Below, one piece after another: positions 21,578 to 33,942 of a stretch of 64,000 bases of DNA. Position 1 is the stretch's first letter, and each line of letters begins with the position of its first letter. The notes under the pieces are model-generated. The model made no database searches and was not told the DNA's origin. It was given only the letters and a program-made list of their open reading frames with translations. A program made the position numbers and the translations under genes. Origin of the DNA: Hemileia vastatrix (lineage: Eukaryota > Basidiomycota > Pucciniomycetes > Pucciniales > Zaghouaniaceae); the NCBI GenBank assembly GCA_030280995.1, contig JASXTE010000015.1:25476501-25540500 (forward strand), written 5' to 3'.

Positions 21578-22790
21578 TGTCAGCCAGGCTGTACCAGGAG
21601 CCCAGTAAATATTATGTTAATTTATTGGACCTGAAAGAGGGCGTAAAATATGCATTTTTTGTATATAAATTAATATTTTATTGCATAATAAAATTATATA
21701 AGTATCTTATTAAATATAAGTAAAATAAGTGTTATATTAATTTTATTGTTATATAAATTATTTATACATTTAAATTTAGAATCATATATTTTATATTCTA
21801 TAAATTATGGCGCATTTTTATGTATTTAATAATTATAACTTAATAATTAAATAATTATAAACATATATTATAATTATAAGTGTAAAATTGACTAATAATG
21901 TAATTAAATTTATATATTAAATAAAACCTTTCATATCTTATTAAAAAAAATATTGGGCACTTTTTTTACTCATAATTGTGTCATCAAAGTATCAAACAAT
22001 TTAAAACACTTTATTAAATAAGTTATAAATGTTTTATTCTAAAAATTAGTAATTTTGTTAGAATAAGTACTTTTTTTAACTTTAAATAATTATTACACTA
22101 ATAAAAGTAGTTAAAATAATTAATTACTCATGTTTTATACTAAATTAATTAATTAAACTATTTTTATGTGTCAAAATAGTTCATTTTTATGTGTTAAAAT
22201 AGCTCATTTTTATGTTTCACTTAAAATTGGTTTTTATATTAAGGGTTATCAGACATGTTTTAAATTAAATTAGTGGATTTTAGGCTCTTACTCATGTGTC
22301 TTAGTTAATTGTATCATGGGTTTCCCCTTACACTTAATCAAGATTGGTTACATATTATTTTTATTTTATCTCACTTTTTATATACATTAATGTGGCACTT
22401 CAGAGGGCCCCTTGCCTAAATAAAGGCCTTGGGTAACCCCCTGTAGCCTCATCACTTATCACTTACATTACACATATTTTAAATACTTACAAATTGTTAT
22501 TTTTATTTCAATTAGTATTACAACTCTAATATAAATACTCAATAATAAATTTAAGGTTTCTCTAAGTTTGTTAATAATAATTATTGTTAGCCGCCCAGAG
22601 AATACATTACATACTGAATTAAATATCTACCAATAAGACAAACCTCATTTTTGTGATTCTCATTGCATTTCTCTAATTTTGATTTAATTATTTTATTAGT
22701 TTTACTCTTTTCATTTCTTCCTTTCTTTTGTTGTCCTCTCTTTGGTTCTTCCTTCTTCTCCTTCTCCTTCTTCTAGACAATCCGTTGACA
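21578..22790 (+). mobile_element. Solo LTR, element A family (copy E)
   Basis: Starts TGTCAGCCAGGCTGTACC and ends TCCGTTGACA, 1213 bp, with AAATA on both sides (21573-21577 and 22791-22795). It shares the TATA-region and CATCACTTA block with element A LTRs but is clearly diverged. Confidence 0.92.
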
Positions 22791-22795
22791 AAATA

Positions 22796-23853
22796 CATGA
22801 TGAGAGTGGCATTTTAACATAACAAGAAGCAAAAAAAGAAGGCAAAATGCAGCATCAAGGATTACTGCATGAGAGGAACAATATTTGAAAATCTACCAGA
22901 TTAAAAAAACAAATACCCCAATTAATGGGGAAGTGGGAGAGTGACAGATAATACTTATAGTGTTAAAGGGATCTTTAAGCTGTTGTGCTACTTTCAGAAG
23001 GCACAGAATTGCTTTTGGTGACCAACGCAGGAGAGGATGAGACATTCTCAAGTATTTTTGGTCCATAAAGGGCTTATGAGAGATTTTGGAGAAGGTGAAG
23101 CATTTAATTGGTTAAGGTACTTTTACATGAGAATATCCAGAAAGAAATTGAGTAAATTCCATAGCATGAGATCAGGATAAACTTTCAAAAAATCAATACA
23201 TGCTGGCTGGGTTGAAATTTCCCTTTAATTTCCAGAGTGGATTAGAAAAAGGGGGGTTAAGGGTGAGATAAAAGCATTTTCAAGTATTATAAACATATTT
23301 TCATTTTTCTCCTGGTTTGTTTAAACGTTTTTACAAATTATGTATCCTCTTAATTATTATTCATTCACCAAAATTTATTCAAATCATTTAGAATTTTTCC
23401 TGTCTATCACTAATCATTTTTGTATATTAGCTATTATAAACATCTCCTGCTGTATATAATATTGAGAAAAATGATATATTACAAGGATATTCAGAATGCA
23501 AAGATATTATGAGTAAGAGACTTTTTTTATACCTTTTTAACAATCTTCTTTTTTTTTTGTTTTTTTTTTGAGAATCATTGGCTTATTTTCTTTTTTTGTT
23601 TTTTGGTAAAAAAAATTTATATAACAATAATCTGAAAAGTTGAAAACCCCAACTGGAAAATTTTATTGGACTTTCTAAAATGAAACTTTGTTTCAATTGT
23701 TGAGAATGTGATTTAAACATGTTCTCAACAGATAATCATTTACTCATCAATGAGAGTTCACATGAGCTGCAAGATGTGTTCAAAGTCAATTCAATACTTC
23801 TTCATGATGGTTTCATCATTTCCTCAATGTTTTCTCAAAAAGATATGAATTAG
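22796..23853. other. Interval without recognised gene
   Basis: The part 22800-23280 has a more balanced composition and could be a decayed coding region, but I recognise no family. The rest is AT-rich. Confidence 0.45.
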
Positions 23854-24166
23854 CACTATGAAATATAGGGGGTTGACTTGCTAGCAAGTCCTCAACCTGA
23901 ACTCAGATGGAACTCAGATGGAACTCAGACTGAACTCATACTGAACCCATACTGAACTCTACTTGAACACCTACCTAAAACTGTTCTGCTGAGTGGTGTT
24001 CATCCCTGATTGTATGGTTCCTTTATGAATAGCTCAATTTGTGTTCAATCTGTGGTGAGTTTGGGTCCAAGGTTGCGGACTTGCTAGCAAGTCCGCCCCC
24101 CATATTGTGTGGTGTAGGGTTCAAGGTTGTAGACTTGCTAGCAAGTCTTCCCCCCATATTGCATGG
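23854..24166. mobile_element. MITE with palindromic ends, copy 1 (right end duplicated)
   Basis: Left end CACTATGAAATATAGGGGG, then TGACTTGCTAGCAAGTCC. The right end has GGACTTGCTAGCAAGTCC, an 18-bp perfect palindrome, then CCCCCCATATTG. The interior holds a 10-11-bp tandem array of GAACTCAGAT/C units. After the first right end (~24114) a second, similar right end follows (AGACTTGCTAGCAAGTCT..CCCCCCATATTGC). Confidence 0.85.
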
Positions 24167-24189
24167 TAAATGATAATTGCATTATACTA

Positions 24190-26516
24190 AACATTTCTTT
24201 AATGACCCTTGATGTCACAAAAAAATGAACAAGCCCTGATGGATTGTTGGGCAAAAGACTGTTTTATTTCCAAAAAGTTTTTACATAGGAATAAAATGAG
24301 AAAAGAAAAATTGGACCATCCTAGGCCTCTAATTATGCTTGATGGATCCCCAGGTAGGGGAGGAGAAGTAAGAGAGAAGGTTTTTTTGAAAATTTTGGTG
24401 TGATGGAAAGGAGTCTCAGTACAAGGCATAGGCAACACACCTGAAGGACCAGTACTACATTGTACTGGGTATGACTTGGCTGGACCAATATAACCCGCAA
24501 ATTGATTTGAAGGAGAAGAAGGTTCATATGGGAAGGAAAGGGGTTCCTTTCACTAAAGTATTGGCCACGTGGCCCCTTTGGGGGTCAGGGGCTTGTCCCA
24601 GTGAGTCTTATTATTTTTTTTATTATTAGTTGACTTGCCCCCAGAACGGATGCTTCCTCTTGATTTTAAGCAGCAGGCTGGGGATGGGTCACCAACCGGA
24701 AGTACCAGAGAGGGCCAAAGAGGAGAAGGCACAACAGAGGAAATGGAAAGTAAAATATGGTAAGATGGATGGTGACAAGAAATAATTTCCCCCCTTGCCC
24801 CTTCAGGGATTAGTGGTGCAGCCTGGAGAGTCTCCTGGTGTTTTATTATTATTAGTAGACTTGCCCCAAGAACTGACATTTTCTCTTGATGCTAAGTTTC
24901 AAGACTTGGAGGGGGAACTGAAGGAAGAGGAGGAACTGGAATGGAATGAAAAATCATCAAATATATCCACCAAGATTGCAGCCATGGTCCAGTCCTCAAA
25001 ACCAACAAGAAGCCTGAAGGAAATTTTCCATAATGCCTATTGGGAATTTGTACCAATGTTTGAAGATGCAGTAGTCAAAACTCTATTGCCCCAAAGACCA
25101 TGAAACTTTGCCATTGAACTGATACTAAGGGCCACTCCTCAATTTAGTCACAAAATCCTATTATCAATCTTGGAATCAACAGCACTATAAAAGATGATTG
25201 ATGAAAATTTGAAGAATGGTTTCATCAGAGAATCAAAATCTCCCCAAGGCAGCCACTGTGATATTTTCAGGTAAAAAGGATGGGTCACTAAGACCCTGTA
25301 TGAATTTCAGAAGATTAAATGCACTAAGAATTAAGAACAGATACCCCCTTCTTCTGACTATTTAGTTGATTGACAGTCTTCAGGGTGCAGAAATTTTTCA
25401 CATCCCTAGATCACAACAGATGTGTGAAAGAAGGAGACAAGCATAAACTGGAGTTCTGCACTAAATTTGATCATTTTGAATGGTTGCTAATGCATTTGGT
25501 TTGTGTAGTGCACCCACCACTTTTGAACACTTTACAAACCAAATATTCAGATATAGAAGAGGGATAGATGTGGAGGTGTATCTAGATGACATCTTGATTT
25601 AATCCAGATCAATGGTGGAACACCAGATACATGTAAAGGACTCTTTAAAGATCTTGAAAGATTCCTAAGTATGGTTTAAACCAGAGAAACTTGTCTTCTC
25701 AGTGAGTGAAATCCCCTACTTGGGTATAATCATTTCAAAAAAATAAGGTGCAAATGAATCAGGAAAAAGTAAAGGCAGCAACAGAATAGCTGACACCAGC
25801 ATCTGTAAAGGAGATCTAGTCATTCCTAGGCTTTGAAAATTCTTACCACTGTTTTATAAAAAGTTACTCCCACATTTTCCAACCATTTCACAACATCACC
25901 AAGAAGAAAGACAACAAGATGCATTTGACTATCTGAAAAGACAATTTTTGACAGCCCCTATTCTTGTGATCCCTGATTTTTTTGTAAGCCATTTGTCCTG
26001 GAATGAGACTGCTCAGATTTTGCACTAGATGCAGTATTATCCCAATACAATTCTGAAAATGTCTTGCACCCAGTAGCATATTTGTCAAAAAAAAAAACTG
26101 CTTGGAGTCAAACTAAACTTTAAAATATATGATAAGGATTTATTGGAACTAGTAGAAGGGGTGCGCACCTGTAGCCACTCTTTGGGAGGAGGGCCTCACT
26201 GGCGACAAGTTATTATTTACACAGATCATAAAAACTTGGAAATCTTCCTGACCACTTAAAAGTTGTCTTTCTGAGAAAAAATCTGGGATGAACTGCTTAG
26301 TAGTATTAATTTTGTTGTTACATTCCAACCAGGGAAGAAAAGTGGTAAATCAGATGCACTATCAAGATGTCCTGACTTTCTCCCATCACCAGACCAGCTA
26401 CATACTGTTAGTGCAACATTATTAAAGGGGGACCTTAAAGAGGGGGTAATCCTATATGAGGTGGATTTGGAAGATAAAGATTTGATGGAATGGGTAAGGA
26501 GGGAGTTTGGGAGTTG
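24190..26516 (+). pseudogene. Chromovirus B1 protease and reverse transcriptase remnants
   Basis: Protease C-terminal motif QYYIVLGMTWLDQYNPQID is at about 24440-24500. Reverse transcriptase motifs follow with many stops and frameshifts: NGFIRESKSPQGS (~25215), SLRPCMNFRRLNAL (~25290), the catalytic-site region VEVYLDDILI (~25575) and PYLGIIISKK. RNase H-like ALDAVLSQYNSENVLHPVAYLS is near 26020-26080, and GRKSGKSDALSRCPDF-like sequence near 26330. This is clearly a dead gypsy polyprotein. Its frame resumes after the inserted LTR at 27704. Confidence 0.85.
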
Positions 26517-26521
26517 GTGAA

Positions 26522-27698
26522 TGTCAGTATAGTCTAGTATATAAGTATGATATAATAGTGTTATTTTATGATCCTACTACTTATTGATAAATGATTTAGT
26601 GATTAAACCTCAGGGGAAGACTAATAAAATAGTTATACTCAAATAAAACTCACAATACTTGGATTTAAATGCGTGCTAGTGGTGGAAAATAGAATAATAA
26701 AATATAGTTATAGCTTATATAAGGATAATATCAATTTATAAGGGCTTTATAATATATTTCTGAATGTTAATAATTGTATTGTAGTGGTTGTTTGAATTGT
26801 AGTAATTGAATGATGATAATAAACGGTCAAAATCCCTCCTTACTTATACCCAAATCCACTGGAGTGCACAGACCTTCAATCCAGATGATGTCACTGCTAT
26901 CCCCGGCAATTACAGCACTGTGAGGGCCCATCACCTCCCCATGGCGTCCACTTTAAGCAGTTTCAACACCCAGACCTCCAGTAAGGACCCTCCATCACTA
27001 TTAATAATAACACAGATCCATACCATAAATAGAAAACCCAGATAAAAGCGGATACCATAAAGAAACAGGTAAAATAAATAATCAAAAAGAGATTTAATGA
27101 AACTAAAAGCATATAAAGGAAACAAATAAAATGTCCAAGCCCCCAATAACATCCCCAAGCATCCATATTAACCCAGAAACATCCTTCCAACCCATAAATC
27201 CGTGAATAACCATACAAGGAAGTAATTTCAGTTGTCCAAACTGGGTGTATGCGCCTGATATAGGTGTCTATGCTTCTGTAGGCGTTGTGAGTCCACTGAT
27301 TTTGTCCATATGACCTAAAATAAGCAGAAAAACAAAGGTTATAGGCTATTAAGGGGCTAAAACCCACTTATATACCTAAATATACATAATATACTGCATA
27401 TTTCACTGAATATGAGATTTATGTATACATATAAGCTTATGTATGTCAATAATTACTTCATATCACTTAAGATAAGTATATTATGACTCCATTAACACCT
27501 TAATAAATATTATTAGGCCATGGATAAGCTATTTAAACTATTATAAGTTATATAATAGAATAATAATTATATATATATATAATAAAATAATATATATTAT
27601 TATTTTAACCTTATTTTTAAGATATAAGCTTAATCTACTTAAGTTTATCTTATTTTAAGCATAAGAAATACTCAGTCCTAAGGATATTTAGGCTGACA
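26522..27698 (-). mobile_element. Solo LTR family X, copy 2, inserted in B1
   Basis: 1177 bp, bounded by TGTCAGTATAGTC and TTAGGCTGACA, with GTGAA on both sides (26517-26521 and 27699-27703). It is the inverse of the 1177-bp copy at 39719-40895. The minus strand carries the 134-codon GTG-initiated frame at 26963-27367. Confidence 0.95.
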
Positions 27699-27703
27699 GT
27701 GAA

Positions 27704-29089
27704 GGTGCTGTTATCAAAAGAGGTATTGGTAAGGAAAAGATTGGAGGAGTATCACCTAGAAGGGGAAGCACTATATTGGAATGGAAGGATAGTGGGGCTA
27801 AATGATGAAGAGCTCAAAAGGCAGGCAATCAAATCAAGACATGATTACCCAATGGAAGGAGACCCAGGATCGTTGAAAACTGTGGAGTTGGTGAATTGTA
27901 ACTTTTACTGGAAGTCCATGAAGGCATACATCCAGCTCTATGTAGTGGCATGTGACTCTTTTTAGAGAAAGAAGGTCAGTTCAAAAACAATACCATTGAC
28001 CCCGCTAAACATTTCCAAGAAAACAGTGGAAGGAGCTCTCCTAAAATCTTTTAGTGGAGTTACCCATGTCACAAGGGATAAATGTGATCCTCACAGTAAT
28101 TGACCATTACACCAAGATGGAGCACTTTGTTCCCACCATTACAAAATTCACATCAGAGGGTATTGCAGATCTAATTTTTACACATGCATGGAAATTGAAT
28201 TGATTGCCTGACAGTATAGTATCAGATAGGGATAGTACCTTCAACTCTAAGTTGTTTAAAGAAATGTAAGAAAAACTGAACATTAAGCCCATATTGTCAA
28301 CAGCATAGCATCCACAGACTGACAGACAATCTAAGATAGTGTATAAGGCAATGGAAAAATACATGCACCACTTAATTGACTATCAGCAAGATGATTGGGT
28401 ACAGCTATTACCACTTTCTGAGTTCTCATACAATAACTGAACACATGCTTCAACAGGCATGTCACCTTTCTATGCTAACTATGGATATCACCCAAAATTC
28501 TCAATTGGTACCCCACCCATGTTACAAGTCCCAGAAGCTGAAGAGTGGTTTCAGAAAATACTTAGTAGATGTAAAGAACTAGAGGCAGCACTCAAGCTAT
28601 CCCAGAAAGTGATGAAGCATCATCATGATCAAGGAAAGACCCAGAATTTCTCACTACAGGTAGGTGAAAAGGTTTGGCTAAGCTCACATTTCCTTTCCTC
28701 ATTGCACCCCAGCACTAAATTAGATCACAAGAAAGTGGGGCCATTCCAAGTCAAACACAATGTATCTGACTCAGCTTATGAGCTGGAGCTACCAATCTCA
28801 ATGAGGCAAGTATATCCAGTTTTCAATGTTCTATTGCTCACAGATCACAAAGAAGATACAATTCCAGGATGCCCAGAAGAGCTACAAGTACCAATCCAGG
28901 TGGGAAATGAAGAGGAGTTTGAGGTGGAAAAGGTTGTATCTTAGAAGTGGTACAGGGGAAAAGCTCAGTACTTGGTGCAATGGAAAGGTTATGGGGTTGG
29001 AGATAGGTCTTGGGAACTAGTGGAAAATTTAGTAAATGCTAAGGAAAGGTTAAAGGAATTTGAGAAAGAGTGCAGGGGGAAGGAGGGGT
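27704..29089 (+). pseudogene. Chromovirus B1 integrase and chromodomain remnants
   Basis: Integrase zinc-binding region: YHLEGEALYWNGRIV, then VVACDSF with a stop in place of the next residue. Core remnants up to 28450 are full of stops. From 28459 one frame reads MSPFYANYGYHPKFSIGTPP, VGEKVWLSSHFL and HKKVGPFQVKHNVSDSAYEL. After a stop at 28942 a chromodomain remains (GKAQYLVQWKGYGVGDRSWE, to ~29085). CxxF again replaces CxxC in the zinc region. Confidence 0.85.
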
Positions 29090-29107
29090 AAAAGAGGGAG
29101 GCAGGAT

Positions 29108-29760
29108 AATGTTAGGATTTGGTTGAGAGGTGAGGAGGAGGAGTGCTATAGGAACTATGCATTTTAAAGAGGTGGAAGAGTGGATATTGCATAAGGGGGT
29201 TATATGGGGAAAGTGCTGTGGAGCACTTCTCATCAGCCAACTTATATAGTAATCCAGTTACTCTCTTGTCTCACTACTAACTTAGCGTAGTCAGTCCCAT
29301 TTCCCTTCACTGTTGGCAACCCCAACATAGTCAGTCTAGTTAATCTCATTGCTGCACTAGCATAGTCAATCCCATTTAAAGGCTATCATCTGTGCTAGTA
29401 GTAGTTTGCCTTCTTAGGTCTTAATAATTGGAAAGGATATGGGGTTGGAGATAGGTCTTGGGACCCAGTGGAAAATTTGATGAATGCAAAGGGAAAGTTG
29501 AAGGAGTGAAGGGGGTAGGAGGGGTAAAAGAGAGGTGGGGGGGGGGGTAATGTTAGGATTTGGGTTGAGAGGTGCAGAGGAGGAGCACTATGGGGTCTAT
29601 GCATTGTAAAGTGGCAGAAGTCAGTCCCACCTCACTGTCAGTAATCCCAACATAGTCAGCCTAGCTAGTCTCACTTCTTAGTAGCATAGTCAATCCCATC
29701 CCAGGCTAGTGTCAGCACTAGTAGTAGTCCACCTTTTTAAGTCCAAACACTTTCCTGCTT
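29108..29760 (+). repeat. Duplicated 3' end of element B1
   Basis: A purine-rich tract (GGGAAGGAGGGGTAAAAGAG, ~29077) precedes TGTTAGGATTTGGTTGAGAG, the likely LTR start at 29108. The chromodomain end, purine tract and LTR start then occur again at 29427-29600, with matching CATAGTCAGTC-containing sequence after each. So the 3' end is tandemly duplicated. The LTR's far end was not located. Confidence 0.65.
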
Positions 29761-30455
29761 TCCTCTCACTTCTATCCAAATCCAAATTTTTTTTTTTTAA
29801 TAAAAAACTCTAAAAAACCCCAAAACATTCAAAAAAAAAAAAGAAAAGAAAAGAAAAACTAACAAACAAACAATAAAGACAAAGAAATGAAATGAAAGAT
29901 AGAGAAAGAGATAGAGAAAGAGAAAGGGGGAGAGAAAGAGAAAAAGAAATCATAATCATCAATTATATTTAGATAAAAAACCCACCATACAACTATTCCC
30001 CCCCCCCATCAGGACAAGACAAAAAATAATAATATATATATAGATAAGCAAGAAATCCCCATTATATGAGGTAAATCAAAAGGAAAAAGAATTACCCTGT
30101 AAAAAAACTATTAAGTAAAACATCATAAACATATTGATTGTTATATATATTATATTTAACATGATGATATCATATATAACAACAAGAACAACAAAAAATA
30201 TTGTTTATTTAATTATGAATTTTATTAATTTTTTCTCTTCATCACACCCGTTTATACCCACAATATACCCCCCCCCCTACTATCAAAATGCATGTAAGCC
30301 ATCTAATCTTTCATATCCACACAAATGTTCTAATTTACATACATATATTATATATATATGGTCTGGGAAATGAAAAGAGAGAAAGATAGAAGAAAAGTAA
30401 TTTTAAAATAAAAAGAAGTAAAGAAAAAAGATAACATTATTGAGTAGAAGTTGAG
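29761..30455. other. AT-rich 3' flank of the Skt5-like gene
   Basis: Simple-sequence stretches (GAGAAAGA, TATATA, C-tracts at 29998 and 30270). No gene is recognised. It probably includes the 3' UTR of the gene to the right. Confidence 0.5.
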
Positions 30456-32697
30456 TCACATGATCAGACATTCACTTGCTGCTTCATCACGAGTAGGTCT
30501 TGCTTGCTTTTTGCCAGCCTTTAGTATATAAGTTTTTTTAAAAAAAAATGAGAAATAAGAGAGAGGGAAATGAAAAAATTGAAGTAACAAAGTTAGGCAA
30601 AGACAAGCAATTGGTTCTATTTTTTAAGAAAAAGTAAAGATGAAAACAAGACTGACTTTAGCAGCTCCAATCTTCTTGAGTTCTGTTAATCTCTGCATAG
30701 CTCTTTTATTTTTATTGGCTAAAATACCAAAGAGAAATATATATATATATATATATAAATAAAAAATAAAAAATAAAAAAAGAATGAGTGAATAAATCAT
30801 ACAGATAAACAAAAGGGGGTCAAATCATAATTTGTTTATTGTCATTTTCCATTTATTTTAAGAAATAGATATTTGTCTACATTGTTTTTTGTTTTTGTTT
30901 TTGTTTTTTTGACTTACTTGCAGCTCTCATGTACCACCGTTTGGCTTCATCTAAATCTTGCTTAACTCCAATACCCACTTCGCTGTAATAACCGACCGCA
31001 TATTCAGCTTTAGGTAAGCCTTTATTGGCAGCTCGACGAGCCCAAAGATAAGCCTCACTATCGCTTTGCTTCAAGACGCCTTCACTTCCAGTCAGGTACC
31101 AGCCTGAGAGAGCCAATTCACTTTCAGCATCACCACGTTCTGCAGCTTTAGTATACCAGCCTATGGACCGACGTGGATCGACAGGACAGTTGAGAGAACC
31201 ATATTCATAGCAAGAGCCTAGTTTGTTTTGAGAAGTAGGATAACCTAGTGTTGCAGCCTGGGTGTAGAGTTCACGAGCATAGAGTTCATCTTTTGGAACC
31301 AAGAAGACGTTTTTTCCATCTACGGTGACGACAGGAGGGTTTTCGTAGAGTTGACCCAGTTCGTGCAAAGCATGAGGATTATCTTCATCAGCTTGTTGAG
31401 CGGCACGTTTTAGCCAGGTGAGGGCCTCTGTAGGATTTTTCTGAGTACCGAGTAAACCGTTGAGCAGAATCATTCCCAGTTTATACATGCCAGCCGTATC
31501 ACCAAGAGCTGAAGCTTTACGATAGAATAAAACCGCACGACTGGCATCTTTACGTGTTCCGGCGCCCAGTTCGTTACACACAGCAGTTCGATAAGTAGCA
31601 GCAGGATGATTTTGTTTTGAAGCTTGAACGTAGAGATTATAAGCTTTTTCATGATCAACTTGAAGACCTAGACTGCCGTTACCGAGACAATTAGCGAGAA
31701 AGAACTGAGCATCTGCATAAGCAGGTTTGCCTAAACCGACGCCTTGAGTAGCGAGACGTTTGATGAGTTTAAGACTTTCCTGAAGAAGAGAATCTCTATA
31801 TTTTTTGATAGCCTTGTTATCACCAGCAGCGGCACCAGAAGCGAGTTTCCGACAAGCTTCGATAAGGAACTTGGCATAATTGAAATGAGCTTCAGGGTCA
31901 GGATCAGATTTGATTCTGTTTCTATATTCGTCGATGGAAGCTTTTGAGATGACGGGACGAGAAGAAGAAGAAGAAGCAGAAGAAGAAGCAGAAGGGACGG
32001 GGGAAGCCATATTAGAGGGGAGGATGAGAGAGTGAGGATGAGGATGAGGAATAGAAGGATGAGGATGAGAGGGATGAAGAAGAAGATGCTGATGAGAGGG
32101 GTGATGATGAAGTTGTGGATGATGAATGTGGTGATGATGATTGATAGGGATAGGCTGCATAGCTGGTGGGGAGGACATCGTTGGTGTGCGGACGAGGGAG
32201 GAAGAAGCAGCGAGAGACGGAGGAGGGATGTGGAGATGGTGGTTTGGATTGGGTGGATAGTGAGGATGGAATACAAGATGTTGCTGCTGTTGATGTTGAT
32301 GTTGATGTTGATGTTGATGTTGATGTTGATGATGATGATGATAAGGAAGTTGATGATTGTAAAGAACTTGCTGATGAGGAACAGAACAAGTGGCCAAGGG
32401 AGCAGCAAGACTCCGATGACCATCGACAGAATTCAAACCCACTTGTTCCAACCCACTCAACACTTCATCATCCTCATCACCACCGCCCGATTCCGTCTCT
32501 TGGTGTTGTTGTTGATCATCATCATCATCATTATTATTATTATTATGATTATGATTATCAGTATCATTATTATTATTATCAGTATCATTATTCTCTTCAT
32601 CCACTCCTTCTCGTCGCTCTGTCGAGGAGCCCCCAATGTCCCCGTCGTCCAGGTCGTCGTCTGGTCCTTGTGACTTCAATTCAACGTCGTCGTCCAT
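30456..32697 (-). CDS. SKT5: Skt5/Chs4-like chitin synthase regulator, Sel1-repeat protein with CaaX end
   Basis: Exons are 32697-30918, 30718-30657 and 30518-30456, giving 634 residues. The first donor is GCTGCAA/GTAAGT. Exon 2 encodes NKNKRAMQRLTELKKIGAAK and exon 3 ends EAASECLIM, a CaaX box for prenylation, a feature known from Skt5/Chs4. The N-terminal ~260 residues are Asp/Asn, His/Gln and Ser low complexity. Residues ~265-600 carry about seven Sel1-like repeats (for example AESELALSGWYLTGSEGV, KAEYAVGYYSEVGIGV). In yeast, Skt5 activates and localises chitin synthase III at the plasma membrane. Without splicing the frame would end in an unnatural KSKKQKQKQKTM tail. It is the only intact host-type gene in the window. 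Confidence 0.88.
32281..32345 (-). repeat. Hexamer microsatellite inside the Skt5-like gene
   Basis: A run of TGATGT hexamers on the plus strand encodes alternating His-Gln in the protein. Length variation here would change the repeat tract without breaking the frame. Confidence 0.85.
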
Positions 32698-33112
32698 CGC
32701 TGGATTCGTCTTTCTTTCTTTCTTTTAATTTCTCCCTCTCCCTCACTCTGTCTAAATTTAAACTCCAACTATTCCATATTCACTCTCTCTCACATGCATA
32801 TCCACTCTCTCGCTCCACTTGACATCAATCATTACATCTCTTTTATAAAACTCAAGTGTGAAGCAAATCATGTCAGAGCATAACTCATAATCCAGAAGTA
32901 ACCAAAGATTTTGTCAAAAATAGTCATGTGAAGTTTTCAAAGTGATACTGATGTGGAGTGTCCTGATAATTCTTATGCAAAGATTGATCCTTCTTTTTAA
33001 CTTTTACTTTTACTTTAACTTTAAGTTTTTTGTCTTCATCTTCAAACTTCATTAGTCTCTTTACTTGTTATTTATTTGACTGTCAGCATAGCTTGAGCAC
33101 TGCTTCTCATTC
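32698..33112 (-). promoter_or_regulatory. Upstream region of the Skt5-like gene
   Basis: Pyrimidine-rich (CTCTCT, TTTCTTTC) on the plus strand up to ~32820, then AT-rich. No definite TATA or binding site was identified. It ends where the B2 remnant begins. Confidence 0.35.
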
Positions 33113-33942
33113 CTAACAGATACTCAGTATTTTCTGAGTCCATTCTTCAGCTTCTGGAACTTGCAGCATTGATGGGGTACCAATTGAGAATGATGGGTGG
33201 TATCCATAGTTTTTATAGAAAGGTGACATGCTAGTTGGCACATGTGTCCTGTTGCTGTATGAGAATTCAGCCAATGGTAGCAGCTGCACCCAATCATTTT
33301 GCTGATAATTAATGACATGGAATAGGTATTGTTCAATTGCCTTATTCACTATCTCAGATTGCCCATCAGTCTGTGGAAGACATACTATTGACAGAATGGG
33401 TTTAATGTTTAGTTGCTCATACATCTCCTTCAACAAATTAGAGGTAAAAGTACTTCCCCTGTCTGATAATATACTTTCAGGCAATCCATGTAATTCTCAG
33501 ACATGTGCCACCATTAAGTCTGAAATATCCTCTGATGTAACCTTTGTAGTAGTGGGGACAAAGTGAACCATCTTAGTGCAATGGTCAACAACTGTGAGGA
33601 TAGAATTCTCTCCTTGTGACTTGGGTAACTCCACTAACAGGTAGTAAGAGAGTTCCTTCCATGGCTTCTTGGCAATGTTTAGCTGGGTCAGAGGTGTTGT
33701 TGTTGGACTAGCCTTGTTTCTCTGGAAAGAGTTGCACATCGCTACATAGCACTGGATGTATGCTTCCATGGACTTCCATTAAAAATTACCATTCACTAGC
33801 TCCACAGTCTTCAGGGGACCTAGGTGCCCTGCCATTGGGGAATCACACCTTGATTTGACCACCTGCCTCTTAAGATCTTCATCATTTGGAACCACTATCC
33901 TTCCATTCCAATACAGCACTCCCCCTTCCAGGTGATACTCTT
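33113..33942 (-). pseudogene. Chromovirus B2 integrase remnant
   Basis: Minus-strand integrase: YHLEGGVLYWNGRIV, CDSPMAGHLGPLKT, VAMCNSFQRNK, then SILTVVDHCTKMVHFVPT, ILSDRGSTFTSNLL and LPQTDGQSEIVNKAIEQY (Asp, Asp and Glu of the catalytic core). It breaks off after EAEEWTQKILSIC near 33113. It is better preserved than B1 but has stops (TAA near 33780, a stop near 33497). The same element resumes at 36601 beyond two inserted LTRs. Confidence 0.9.

Noticed and set aside
24553..24879. 108-codon minus-strand frame
   Set aside because: No family likeness; it overlaps the plus-strand chromovirus B1 protease to reverse transcriptase region.
31731..32822. Long frames on both strands over the Skt5-like N-terminus (for example 31731-32423, 32032-32673, 32166-32822)
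   Set aside because: They are shadows of the His/Gln/Ser/Asp low-complexity codons of the genuine minus-strand gene and have no domain content.
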